Assembly (NCBI RefSeq): GCF_030463565.1
Contig: NC_134644.1
Span: forward strand, 103,102,765 to 103,166,764
Origin: Pelecanus crispus
Taxonomy: Eukaryota; Chordata; Aves; Pelecaniformes; Pelecanidae
Direction: 5' to 3'
Length of the DNA stretch: 64,000 bases
Made by a program: the position numbers and the translations under genes. Shown here in pieces: positions 14,401-24,700 of this stretch. Each line of letters begins with the position of its first letter. Position 1 is the first letter of the stretch. The notes under the pieces were generated by a model. It did no database searches and was not told the DNA's origin. It worked only from the letters and a program-made list of their open reading frames with translations.

Positions 14401-15992
14401 CTGTTTTTATTTCTAGGTTTAACAAGGATATTGAGTTCATGATTGGACACAAGCCCAATATTTTCTGGCAGGTTACCTGGAGAGTTATCAGTCCTCTCAT
14501 TATGTTAGTTATCTTCTTCTTTTATTTTGTGGTGAAAGTCAATGAAGAACTGCTCTACAGCGTTTGGGACCCTAGCTATGTAAGTATATAAAACCAAAAC
14601 ACTTATTTAAAATTATTTTATGTACTCTTCCTTAACGTAAGGGTCATAGTCAGTTATATCCATCTCCCATCTGAAACAGTTTTCTGGTAAAAAACTTACT
14701 ACAAGACATAAAGTAATAATGAAAAGTAACACTTAGAAAAATAAATCCTAAATTCAGCTGTGATGCCTGCAGCTGGTATATAGTGACACCTGAGTAGCTT
14801 TTCTGAAGTGGATAAAACCAAAACATTCGTCCACTTGTCAAGCAAGACTGAAACAGATGTCAATTCCCCAGCAGGGATTATAAAAGAGCTGGAAATGTCA
14901 CAACCTTTCTATGTTGATAAAGGACCAAATCTGTGAAGCCATTTTGATATTGCACTTGTTTTTGTGTGCATTTAAAATCATAGAATTGCAGTAGTGCTGG
15001 ATATTCATCACTGACAGAAGAAATTAATATTAATTAATATTAATATCCAGATTTCTTCTTTCCTCTTCCAAATGTATCGGTATGACTTAAATTATAATTG
15101 CAGCAATGTTACCTACTTTTCCTTTCCTCCCCTTGCAGAATAAAAAGCTGTATGTGGTACAGAGAAGGTCATATTAGAAAAAATGTGGGTCCCATAATTT
15201 TCTCCGTCGCCGCATATCTTCCCTGCCTGTCTAGCTCTGCTTTTTGTTATCTGGCCTTATACCAGTTGCTATCCTTAAAGCAGAAACAGTCATGCAGCAC
15301 ACTTAATTTGTAAAGACGAAATTTTATTTTCATAACACAGAGACAGAAAGGGAGAGAAAGGAAGATGGGGAAATGGCACTTCTTTCTTAATAACGTTTCA
15401 GCCCTCCCACACCCTGTGATTTCAGCCTTCCCACCCAAAGACTGTTTGTCCACCAAGCCCTGGTGGCCTGTGAGCCCCCCCCAGCCCCATGCTCCTCTGT
15501 GCCCGGGAAGCGTGCCAGGAGCAGCCCCACCAGCCTCCCTTCCTGGCTCTTGCTTCCTTCACGCCATCTTCTTTCCATCGTTTTTAAGTAAAAATAAGTC
15601 CAAACCAGCTGCGACTGGAAACCCTCGACCTGGAAACTGCTGCGGAATTGGCAAATTATTGTGCCATTGTGGCTAGCTACTGTTCTGATTACATTTTTGG
15701 TCTGTTGAATTATCGAATGTGTGCATGTTCCCAGGTATTTCCTCCTCATGACTTTCTACAACTTGGTTGTTTGCTCTTTCAGGAGAAGTTCCCCAAAACA
15801 CAGAAGACTGAATACCCCAGTTGGGTGTATGCTATTATTGTAATCCTCGCTGGAGTGCCCAGTTTGGTCATCCCTGCCTTTGCCATCTACAAAGCCATCA
15901 GAAATTGCTGTCAGAAAAAAAATGATCGTACGGGCCTTATGAGCTCCACATCTGAGACTTCTGTTAATGGAAACTTAAAGCATTCAGCATAA
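2328..15992 (+). CDS. SLC6A19: SLC6A19 (B0AT1), sodium-dependent neutral amino acid transporter, exons 2-12 (5' partial)
   Basis: Joined exons: 2328-2468, 4020-4157, 5460-5641, 6425-6535, 7289-7401, 8599-8727, 10270-10426, 11149-11353, 11942-12101, 14417-14579, 15783-15992. They give about 569 residues in one open frame; with a typical exon 1 of about 65 residues this matches the roughly 634-residue family length. The order of segments is TM2 through TM12 of the LeuT fold. Diagnostic stretches include [17 protein letters not shown] (TM2), [48 protein letters not shown] (unwound TM6) and [18 protein letters not shown]. Known family role: Na+-coupled uptake of neutral amino acids at the apical membrane of proximal tubule and enterocytes, trafficked with collectrin or ACE2; human loss causes Hartnup disorder. 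All introns are GT-AG and no disabling change is seen. Assignment to A19 rather than A18 rests on residue similarity and position. The TM1 sodium-site residues lie on the missing exon. Confidence 0.95.
3065..3289 (+). mobile_element. CR1 LINE 3' end fragment
   Basis: Typical CR1 3' UTR text: ATCTGAACATCAGGAAACAC, then GCACAGGTTGCCCAGAGAGG, GCTTGAGCAGGGGGTTGGAC and AGAGGTCCCTTCC. It finishes in the CR1-specific octamer tail (TTCTGTGATTCTGTGATT). It is 5'-truncated and sits in SLC6A19 intron 2. This family marks the genome as avian or sauropsid. Confidence 0.93.
4020..4157 (+). CDS. SLC6A19: SLC6A19 exon 3
   Basis: 138 nt, acceptor TTTTTCAG, donor G|GTATAT. Encodes TM3 ([18 protein letters not shown]) and the start of extracellular loop 2 with [13 protein letters not shown] and an NKT glycosylation sequon. 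Confidence 0.95.
5058..5074. repeat. A17 homopolymer
   Basis: Seventeen A in SLC6A19 intron 3. No adjoining processed-gene sequence was recognised. Confidence 0.85.
5460..5641 (+). CDS. SLC6A19: SLC6A19 exon 4
   Basis: 182 nt, acceptor GTTACAG, weak donor AAG|GTACTC. Encodes the rest of loop 2 ([20 protein letters not shown], with sequon NIS) and TM4 ([17 protein letters not shown]) ending in [10 protein letters not shown]. Ends on a codon boundary. Confidence 0.95.
5811..5840. repeat. (ATTTG)6 microsatellite
   Basis: Six pentamer units, one with a single A to G change, in SLC6A19 intron 4. Confidence 0.9.
6425..6535 (+). CDS. SLC6A19: SLC6A19 exon 5
   Basis: 111 nt (37 codons, phase 0 at both ends), acceptor TGTGCAG, donor AAT|GTAAGT. 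Encodes TM5 ([18 protein letters not shown]) and the following GIVYLFTPN. Confidence 0.95.
7289..7401 (+). CDS. SLC6A19: SLC6A19 exon 6
   Basis: 113 nt, acceptor GCCTCAG, donor CA|GTAAGT. Encodes TM6 with the unwound substrate and ion-binding stretch [18 protein letters not shown]. Confidence 0.95.
8599..8727 (+). CDS. SLC6A19: SLC6A19 exon 7
   Basis: 129 nt, acceptor ATTGCAG, donor AA|GTAAGT. Encodes [20 protein letters not shown] (TM7) and [14 protein letters not shown] at its outer end. Confidence 0.95.
9312..9329. repeat. (GCT)6 microsatellite
   Basis: Six perfect trinucleotide units in SLC6A19 intron 7. Confidence 0.9.
10270..10426 (+). CDS. SLC6A19: SLC6A19 exon 8
   Basis: 157 nt, acceptor TTTTCAG, donor GAT|GTAAGT. 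Encodes extracellular loop 4: [18 protein letters not shown], then two further cysteines and a second sequon (NMT). This is the least conserved internal exon, as is usual for the family. Confidence 0.93.
11149..11353 (+). CDS. SLC6A19: SLC6A19 exon 9
   Basis: 205 nt, acceptor TCCACAG, donor G|GTAAGT. Encodes the end of loop 4 ([19 protein letters not shown]) and TM8, with [12 protein letters not shown], the region that supplies Na2-site serines in SLC6 transporters. Confidence 0.95.
11879..11899 (+). repeat. T21 tract ahead of SLC6A19 exon 10
   Basis: Twenty-one consecutive T, ending 42 nt before exon 10, with further pyrimidine-rich sequence between it and the acceptor. Confidence 0.9.
11942..12101 (+). 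CDS. SLC6A19: SLC6A19 exon 10
   Basis: 160 nt, acceptor TTCACAG preceded by a long T tract, donor AG|GTATGA. Encodes TM9 and TM10, with [20 protein letters not shown]. Confidence 0.95.
14417..14579 (+). CDS. SLC6A19: SLC6A19 exon 11
   Basis: 163 nt, acceptor TTTCTAG, donor TAT|GTAAGT. Encodes an intracellular segment [20 protein letters not shown] and TM11. Confidence 0.95.
15783..15992 (+). CDS. SLC6A19: SLC6A19 exon 12 (terminal coding)
   Basis: 210 nt including TAA; acceptor CTTTCAG. Encodes TM12 ([20 protein letters not shown]) and a short cytosolic tail ending in NGNLKHSA. Confidence 0.95.
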   Translation, partial: EKFPKTQKTEYPSWVYAIIVILAGVPSLVIPAFAIYKAIRNCCQKKNDRTGLMSSTSETSVNGNLKHSA

Positions 15993-16465
15993 AACCATTT
16001 AAAAAAATGTGGAAGAATGCTTTGTCAGTGAGCAAAGTAAAAATACTTTTTTTAAAGAATCCAGGGTTAATTTTATTTTCATAAATGGTTAACTATGTGT
16101 TGTTTCCAGGTAAACATTTGTTTACTTAACAATGCAACGCAACATGAAGAGTTAATGGCTTGAATCCTGGAAGCAAAACCGCCACATTTGCAAGTGATTT
16201 GGGGACCAGGCCAATTCATTTGTTATCCTTCTGGTTTTGAAGTCAGCTTGTTTGAAACTGGCTTGCAGTTCTCTGTTTGGGGATATACTGCGCTTGACAT
16301 GCCATAAGTGACTCTTCCATGTGCAATCATTCTGGTTGGGTGGCCAATATGAAGGCTAACTTAATACTGACTTCTCTTGCACATTAAATTGGTTTTACTT
16401 TACATGCCACTGTGTTGCACAAAGCCACCGATACTATTTGTCTCATGCAGAATTTTCAAATATTT

Positions 16466-16471
16466 AATAAA
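16466..16471 (+). terminator. SLC6A19: SLC6A19 polyadenylation signal (AATAAA)
   Basis: Canonical hexamer about 470 nt after the stop codon, the first AATAAA downstream of it, giving a 3' UTR of about 0.5 kb. Usage is inferred. Confidence 0.65.
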
Positions 16472-18357
16472 AACCTTTCTAAGTATGAGAATGACAGTTT
16501 GATTCATTTATAATACTGGATATTTTATTAATTGCCTATTCATTCCAAGTTGCGGGCAGATAGTGCTGCTTTTGCTGATGACAGAAGAGGTAATCTTGCA
16601 ATGGGGCAGCAGCAGTTCAGGAAATGGCAAAATCTGTCTTCTCTGGCACCTATGAGCAAGGGGTGCACCACGTGCCTGGGTCCATACTGATGGGGGATCC
16701 AAGGCACCTAAACGGTGCAAAGCTTCTCGCCCTCATCTGTCACAGTCAAGGTGGGTAGCTGTAGTTTGTGTACACGCAGACACATGTGCATGCACAACTA
16801 TGTATGTTTACACCTACTTCAAGCTTCTAACTTCCATGTGACCCAGAGGAGCTCAGTCAGGAGCCCCATTCCTTATGCGGTCACTGGAGAGAGCAAGGGG
16901 CACCGTTAGACCACCCAGGCTGAATGCCAGAAGCGGACAGTGTAAATGTCCCCTCTGGATAGGTGGTCCCTGCACATAGGCAACACATTTGTATCACTTC
17001 GCAGCTCTTCCTATACCCACCTTTTAAGACAAGAATTGATCCAATTTACGCCCTGATGCTCCCTTATAATCAAAATATTCTCTTACAAGACATAGGGATA
17101 TTTAGGGTATATCTACTCTAGACTGTGTCTTTAGAGTAGCATATCTGCTCTAAATAGAGAGTAAAGTACCGGGCACTGTATGTGTATTGGAATGATTAAA
17201 TTAATTTGCATTCCAATTTCTTTTTTTTTCTTTTTTAATTATTTGAATGTGAGTAATTATTTAAACTATTTAAAGATGTTATTCTGTAATGGAAAAAAAA
17301 CCAATTTATTGTCAGGTTTTCCTGCTGAGAAAAAGCTCAGCCACTGGGAATGAGTAAAACTGAGTTTGAAGCAGTCAGCTGCATGTGGCAGGTATGGAAA
17401 TCAGTGTGTTGCTAGAACGGCCCCAGCACAGCACAAGGCATCTCCTGATCTGAAGCGCAGCAGCAGCAGGGGCGATGGTGGTGGGTGCCCTGGCAACGCT
17501 GATGCCATGCAAGTGCTGCCAAACCATGCCACGTGCGCCGACTCGTGTGTGCCCTGTGAGACAACATGATAAGGGACTGGGAAGTTGAGTTGCTCCACCT
17601 ATGGATCTGGATGTTAGCAGAGCTACAAGCAGATGAACTGTGCTTACCTGGGGAGACTTGTATAGCGTAGATGTGAAATTGTCTTCTGGTTGGATGATCT
17701 GCAACCTGACCATATTTGTACGCTTAGCTGCAGAGCAGGGCTTTTATTTCTCTCTAAGTATTTTGGGAAAAAAATCCATCCTCACTTACATACTCTTCCC
17801 ATTTCAAAAAGGGGAATCCAGGCATAAAGTCTTGATCTACTGAAGCAAGCACGGTGACTGGCTGATCTGTTTAGTGTGGAGCGAACTGATTTGGTGTGCA
17901 AAATAGCAAAACCCTGGTAAAACTGAAAGCCAACAAAAAAACATTCTTACATACTTGCAATTGAAGGAAAACATTCAGCTCATGTATTCATCAGTAAATA
18001 TTTAATGAACAATAAAAATAGTCACTCGAGATTCATTGACAGGTAGGAAGTTATTAACCTCTAGCAGCTATGGTTAAAATGGACCAAATTCTAATGTCTG
18101 AACATATACATTCTAATTTTTCTTCCCCTTTTTTTAATTTACTTTTTGCACTTGCAAAAGATGTCTTCATTCAATTACCTCTATTAACAAACTAAGAAGG
18201 GAAATGGCAATACTTTACTCACAGATTTTTCCAAGTATTTTACAATTTTAATAAGTCTGCTGTAAAGATTTCATTTTAATTATATTCAGCGTCACACTTC
18301 TGTGAAAGTATCTGAGAGCAGAAGAAGAACAGAAAATAAAAACCTGTTTGATCCTGA

Positions 18358-18370
18358 GTTACCCATTAAC
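18358..18370. promoter_or_regulatory. HNF1-like palindromic site upstream of SLC6A18
   Basis: GTTACCCATTAAC matches 10 of the 12 fixed positions of the HNF1 palindrome (GTTAAT N ATTAAC), with a perfect right half. It lies about 265 nt before the SLC6A18 start codon. HNF1 factors activate many proximal tubule and gut transporter genes. Function here is inferred. Confidence 0.4.
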
Positions 18371-18435
18371 AACATGTTCCCAAGTTCTCTAACTATAGAA
18401 AGAGCTGCAAAAAAGTCAGGAGTGGTAACACTCTC

Positions 18436-18443
18436 TATAATAA
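18436..18443 (+). promoter_or_regulatory. TATA-like element upstream of SLC6A18
   Basis: TATAATAA lies about 200 nt before the start codon and would imply a 5' UTR of about 165 nt. A second AT-rich alternative, CATAAAA, lies near 18551. I cannot tell which, if either, is used. Confidence 0.2.
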
Positions 18444-18635
18444 TAATTCCTGGTTTTGTCTTTAAACTGCAGGTTCGGCGATGACACGTTCCTTTGCATC
18501 ACATAAAAAGAAAGCTCCGCCTCTCTTTCCAGGATCCTCCAGTCACCCTGCATAAAACCTGTAGGAGAGACAGGTTTTGAAGCATCTTCCCATTTATAGG
18601 GAAAGGGGCTAAGGAGCCAAGGATATTTCATCAAA

Positions 18636-18792
18636 ATGTCAAAAGACTTATCAGTGCCACCTGAAATCCCTAAAGAAGATGGCAGACCCAAGTGGGACAA
18701 TAAGTTCCAGTATATTTTAAGCTGTATCGGATTTGCCGTTGGTCTGGGGAACGTGTGGCGATTTCCATACTTGTGTCAGATACATGGAGGCG
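18636..18792 (+). CDS. SLC6A18: SLC6A18 exon 1 (start codon)
   Basis: 157 nt of coding sequence, donor G|GTAAGA. A 16-residue cytosolic leader beginning [13 protein letters not shown] precedes [20 protein letters not shown] and [16 protein letters not shown] (TM1, sodium sites 1 and 2). Confidence 0.95.
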
Positions 18793-21700
18793 GTAAGATT
18801 GAAATGGGACTTTGCCAAAATATTAAACTACAATTCTAATATAACTATACTAAGTTATGATGGGCATGGAAGTTATATATGTGCATCACTTTTTTTTAGC
18901 TATCTAATTCTCATAAATTTTTTGCACCAGTTAGATGAGCTTTTTCTATAGAAGTGTATTTCATTTTAAAATGATGCGTTCATTTAGGAAGTAAGACCAG
19001 ACTGACACTAACTCTGAGCAAAACTGATGTTAAAGTTCTTAAATTGCTGCTACACTCCTGATGGGAGCAGGAAACTGAACCTGCAGCTCATTACCTTAAG
19101 GAAAGGTGAGAGTCTGGGGAGGCCTGAGTGAACCAGCCCCCAGAAAAATGGTTGCTGCATTTTCCTTTGGGAAGGTGAGCAAGTCGTTCCCCTCCCTTCT
19201 CTGATGCTCTTAGGAGCTACCTCATGGTCTGGAACTGCCCCTACACAAAACTAAATTGCACTTTTTGATGTCGATGAGGCTGTGTAAAATGCTCAGCTGA
19301 TAGAACACCAGCAGGACCCTGGCAGGTGGCACGAACAGCTGCCCAAGCCTGTCCCTGGGCACCATTCCCACAAAGAATTGCTTTAGAAGCAGCCAATTTA
19401 GTAAATATAAATGAATCAGAAAAGAGTATTTGATAACTCACCATTCACAATAGCTTTTGAGATCTGCCATGGTAAGCTGTCTAAAGCAGAGTGAGATAGC
19501 AAATTCTTTCAGCCCAGTATTATTCATTATCTTTCAACTAACTGGAGAAACAGAAAATTCAAACCTGGAGAAACTGTCAAATGACGGAAAAAATTACTAA
19601 ATCCAAGCTTGTTCTACCAAGTAGGTAGATACCAAGTATCTATATAATGGTACCAAGTAGGTATCTGTATTACTTGATGAACTACATATATTTGAATCAA
19701 CCAAGGAACTACGAATGGATGCTGCCTTTAATGGAAGGAGGTGTTTCAGAAAGAAGTAGCCACTTAGGGACTCTGGTAAGTAGCTGAATTTATCAGATTC
19801 AGCAGGTTGTATCAACAAAAAGAATCTTGGCATATATAAGCAGAGCACTAGGATGTAGGTGGAGGTATTGCTACAGATACTAAGACAACTTCTGAACTTC
19901 TGACCTCTTCTGAAAGTCCACCTTTCAAAATCAACTTGAAAATTTAGACAAAATGCAGAAAAGCCCCAGTGATTATTCAAGGTCTGGAAAACTTATGGGA
20001 CAAGGAATGACTTAAGAATCCAATCTATTTAGCTCATGAAATTGAAAATGAAAGAGCACGTTTATCATAGTCTATAAGCAAGCAAATGGAAATCATTTTG
20101 GTGCAAGGAGCTCTTTAACGTTGAATATGTAACAGCTGGAAGCTACGATTACTCAAATTCAAATAAGAAAAGAGAAGAAGCAGTAGGTTACGTTACTGCC
20201 AGGAGACTTAAAATTTTCCATTATTTATTTGCAAGATGTGAAACCCAGCATAACTCTCTCAGACGAGTGCCATAACTGGGTGATGAGAAAGCCATAGGTG
20301 CAAGCACGTTGTTTCTCTGCGTTTGCCCATGGCTGGAAAAAGCCTGTCACTTCAGTTAACAATACATGCATTAATGCGACGTGATAAACATGTCTTTAGA
20401 GAGACATCCCCATAGCGGATATGGCATGGGGCCTGCAAGGAAGATGATCTTCTGGAGCAGGAGCTGCAGGTCAGACAAATACCCTACCGCATCTCAGGTG
20501 GCTTTTCTATCTTGGAGCAAGGGAGCAAGCATTCAGTATTAACAAACAACATAATAAAATTAACATAATGTGATATTTTTGTAATGTAGTGAACAATTAA
20601 CACAAAGCGCTCAGTGGAAGGTTGGAAACTCACAGACGGGACCATAGCAAGCCGCAGCTCCTCCGCACATCTCATTACACAGAGCTGCTTCTGGGACCAC
20701 CAACTGCATGAGGCTGCATGAACTTCGTGCTTCAGGATTTTGTGCAAATTTCTATTATGGATTAAGATGAAACATCATTCTACTGACCATAAAAAGGCTC
20801 TCACACCTTCCCATGAAGCACCAAGGGCTGTTTCTCCATGCTGGAAGTGGGGGACTAGTTGGGGCCAGCTGTTTTTCAACTTCTTCAGATCACAGCCTCA
20901 CTTCAGAAGATCAGCAACACTCACCTCCTACTGAGGTTTGATCTCTCCCCTCCATCCCTCCCCTTCAGGATCCCCTGCATCCCTGCCCTACAGACCTCTA
21001 CCACCCCAGGAGGAGCGTGAGTCTGAGTGCAAGGAGACCCTCGGTGACCTGCCTTATGGACTGCACAGTGCTCAGAAAGTCTGTTTGCTTGTGTATCCAG
21101 CTTCTGAGCACTGGTACATCCCACAGGAGCTGCTAGGAACAAAAAAGACAGGGTTTAGAGCAGGTTTAAAGATAATAAAAATAGGAAAATGCTGTCGTTT
21201 CTTTGCTCCATGAGTAGTAATTTTGCCAGTGAAAAATCAGATTAAAATAGCTAGCAGACTCAGTAATGGCATATAGCTACTTTGCATCACTACAAACAGA
21301 GGCACAAGACAGCAGTGAATAAAGGTGAATGTATGGATGTACAGCCAATGTTTGGTCACTGGATTTTAACAAAGGGCTCAGAGACGTCAACAGCAGGATG
21401 GACTTGGTGACGAACTGCTGTGGGGTTTGTGAATAATGTATCCCAGAAAGCTGGCATTGCAAGAGTTTGAGTGAGTCATGAAGACCACCGAGAAGACAGA
21501 GCTGTTGGGTTTACACCAGTGTATAACGTAGTTGTGTTTTCCTTCTGCTAATTTAAGGCAGTGATGTGATTTGGGGTTGCCTTTTTGAAAGCAAACAACT
21601 CAGATGCAAAAGCCCAAGAGATTATCAGGGGTACTGGAGTATAAATCCTGCCTGTGTGCATCTGAAGACGTGAACATGGGAGAGACCAGCAGCACCGTGG

Positions 21701-24700
21701 TTAACCAGGAGCCCTGAGAGGGGCAGTGGCTCTGTGCCACAGCCACAGCCACGAGCGCGGTGAAACCTGGTATGGACATGGCATGGACATGCTCTAAGGC
21801 TGAGCAGCTTCTGGGGTACAGATCACAGTTTCACAGCTGGTTCAGATGATTTCCAAGTGTTTAAGAGTTAGGCAATGCACTTTTCCTTATTTCTAGATCT
21901 TTTCAAAAACAAGAGATAAAAATAAGTGCTTATATATTTGTCACATGTCAGCTGTTCTCATCAGACCTCTGGACCTTATTCATCGCACATTAGTGTTACT
22001 CAGTAACTCGGATCTAATATAATATCAGTTTTGCTGACATTTATCACCCGCTGTCGTTACTGATTATTTGGATTTATTGCCTGAGTTAAGTTAGTTATTT
22101 ACTTTTCATGACTAATGGATATGAAGGTTGTTTGCCACAGTAAGTGGAGACAAACACAAAGGTTCCCAGGCAACTGGGATTGAAAAGAAGTCTCTAAATG
22201 GCCCAGTATATAGTTTGCCACTTAAAACTGAGACTCAAACAAGCCATATAGCTACATGTGTACACATACAGTCATCTGAGTATACTTAAAAAAAACCAAC
22301 CAGTTCTAGCTGGAACTAACTGCAGTGGTTTACTTTTGATTATAGCTAGTAAAAATGTGCATAGTGCCTGAGCCTACAGGATGACTGAAAAATATCTTTA
22401 ATATAACATACAGTTTCTTTCTAGGAAAATAAATACACATAAACACTAAAGTCCTGCTAAAAAGGGAGAACTGTTTACTTCTGGGGCAATGATTTACAGA
22501 CTTTCATAACCCGTGGCCTACCTGACCCTTTGCTAGAATTTGAACTACAACTTGCTACGAAATGCAGTTGCCTGGCTCATTGTGTCCTCAGAAGGAAAAT
22601 AAAATCTGAGAGGAACATGAGGTATACCTGGAAGACACAGTAAAAAAAAAAAGTATGTTGGAAAGAGCAGAACAGTTCACTCACTGATAGAAAAATTAAT
22701 TATGTTACAAGTAACAAACTTAATTTTCTGTATTGTTACCATGTCCTGCTCAAGTCCTTTGTGAAAACCTATGGCATTTGGGCTTGATCCTTTCATAACT
22801 TGTTGTATTTGGTTGCCCTTTACAGCTCAAGTTGGTGCACGCTTGCACATGGGTGCTGCTCACTTGCATCCTTCAGTCATGAGTATTTCATAGGAAAGTT
22901 CACCAAGGTTAGTTTATAAGTTGATCTACGGGTGTTACCCATCTTTGTTTGAAATAGCTATTGCCCCCTTGGCTTTCTGGACATGACTTTAGTGCCTTCA
23001 TTGTTGCTCAAGGAGATACAGCCATTTACATGGGAAACTCAATGCTGCCAAGTTTCGTAAGACTTGTACTGCAGCCTCTTCACCAGCTTCGTTGCCCTTC
23101 TCTGGACACACTCCAGCACCTCAATGTCTTTCTTGTATTGAGGGGCCCAACACTGGACACAGTATTCCAGGTGCGGCCTCACCAGCGCCAAGTACAGGGG
23201 GACAATCACCCCCCTGCTCCTGCTGGCCACACTATTCCTGATACAAGCCAGGATGCTGTTGGCCTTCTTGGCCACCTGGGCACACTGCTGGCTCATGTTC
23301 AGCCGGCTGTCGACCGACACCCCCAGGTCCTTTTCGGCCAGGCAGCTTTCCAGCCACTCTTCCCCAAGCCTGTAGCGTTGCATGGGGTTGCATGGACATG
23401 TGCTTTCTGAATTTTTCGGACTCTACAGATGCGTTTCCTTTGGAATTACTATTTTGCCACTTTCCAGGTCACTTCAGTCTTCCTTATATTTGTTTCCATT
23501 CCTAAATCTCTGATCTGAAGGAAATTTATTATTCATATTCTGGCCTTTCAAATGCTGTTGTGTCTTTAGATCATCATTTCAAGTTACTTGCCTTACTTCT
23601 GCTGGCTGATCTGCAGGCACAGGCAAGATGCACTACAGAGCACGTGGATCAGTTCCTCTAAGTTTTTCTCCACCATTTAGGAAGTCTTCATTGGTACCCC
23701 AACATCAAGCAAAGTTTTTCTGCTCTGCTTCTCACTGAGGCTCATCAATTTCTGCTGGTCTTGGTACATCTTGATTGGGAGGTCCCCTGGCTGATACTTC
23801 AAACTGCTTTGCATTTCCACTAGTCAGGTCTGTTTCTCTCTCTTTCTACGAGGTGACGAAACCAATTTGGCTGTTTCACTCTGCTTTGCTGGTTGCCAGC
23901 TTTAGACTGCGGTTCCTCGTTAGCCTCCTGGTCATTCTGCCCTCCAGTGCATCAGCAACTCTCAGCAGGCCACCTAGTAGTTCGTGCACTTTTCCTCCAG
24001 GTTGTCATGTGTTGGTGATACAATAAAGATTGTGCCCTTCAAGTGTCATTTTGCAGGCAGAGGGCTGAATATGGTTGAGCGTTGCTTCTCCGACCCGATT
24101 TGGCTGTATATTGCAATCGAGGGCGTCAGGTTTTAAAAACCCTCAGTGTATCTGGAGTGCACCAGGTATTTTCTTTTCTACTGACGTGACTATAGAGCTA
24201 TCTCCACTCTAATGGTTCTTCTGAGTTAGCAACGATACCGATCGTGCTACATGCTGGTGCTTCGTGTCCCTTGGGACTCTATTGTTAATGAAACCAACTT
24301 ACCAATATGTGCAGTATCTGTAGTTGTTGATAGCCTGATTTGAAAAAGCTCTAGTAGACTTTCTGTGCCTTCTCATGTGCACACAGATTGTTCCTTGGCT
24401 TTGCGGTATCCTTGTGCAGGATCTCATTCCAAAACAACTTTTAACTCTGGTAGATTTTGGACTGTTTGGGTTTTTTTTCCTTGACCTTCTTTTAGTAATG
24501 CTTGTATCTACTTGCAGGACGGATGCTTTATGCATCTTGAGTGTCTTTCTGACAGAAGGAATGGTGTAGATTAACATTTTCCTACATCATGCTTCAGGGA
24601 TGCAACTAAATCATGACCTGGTGATACTTCTGATTTTTATGGGCATTTCTCCAGGCTTTTAAGGTACTTACAAATGCTTGATCACTATCATTTTCCTTAT

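Larger units (their letters stand above)
16472..18635 (+). other. SLC6A19-SLC6A18 intergenic spacer and SLC6A18 upstream region
   Basis: About 2.1 kb between the inferred SLC6A19 poly(A) site and the SLC6A18 start codon. No gene or recognisable repeat is seen. It must carry the SLC6A18 promoter and 5' UTR; the distal half is AT-rich, with a GC-richer patch near 17390-17600. Confidence 0.6.

Noticed and set aside
22961-23410. 149-codon plus-strand open frame
   Set aside because: It is the antisense shadow of the CR1 ORF2 fragment.
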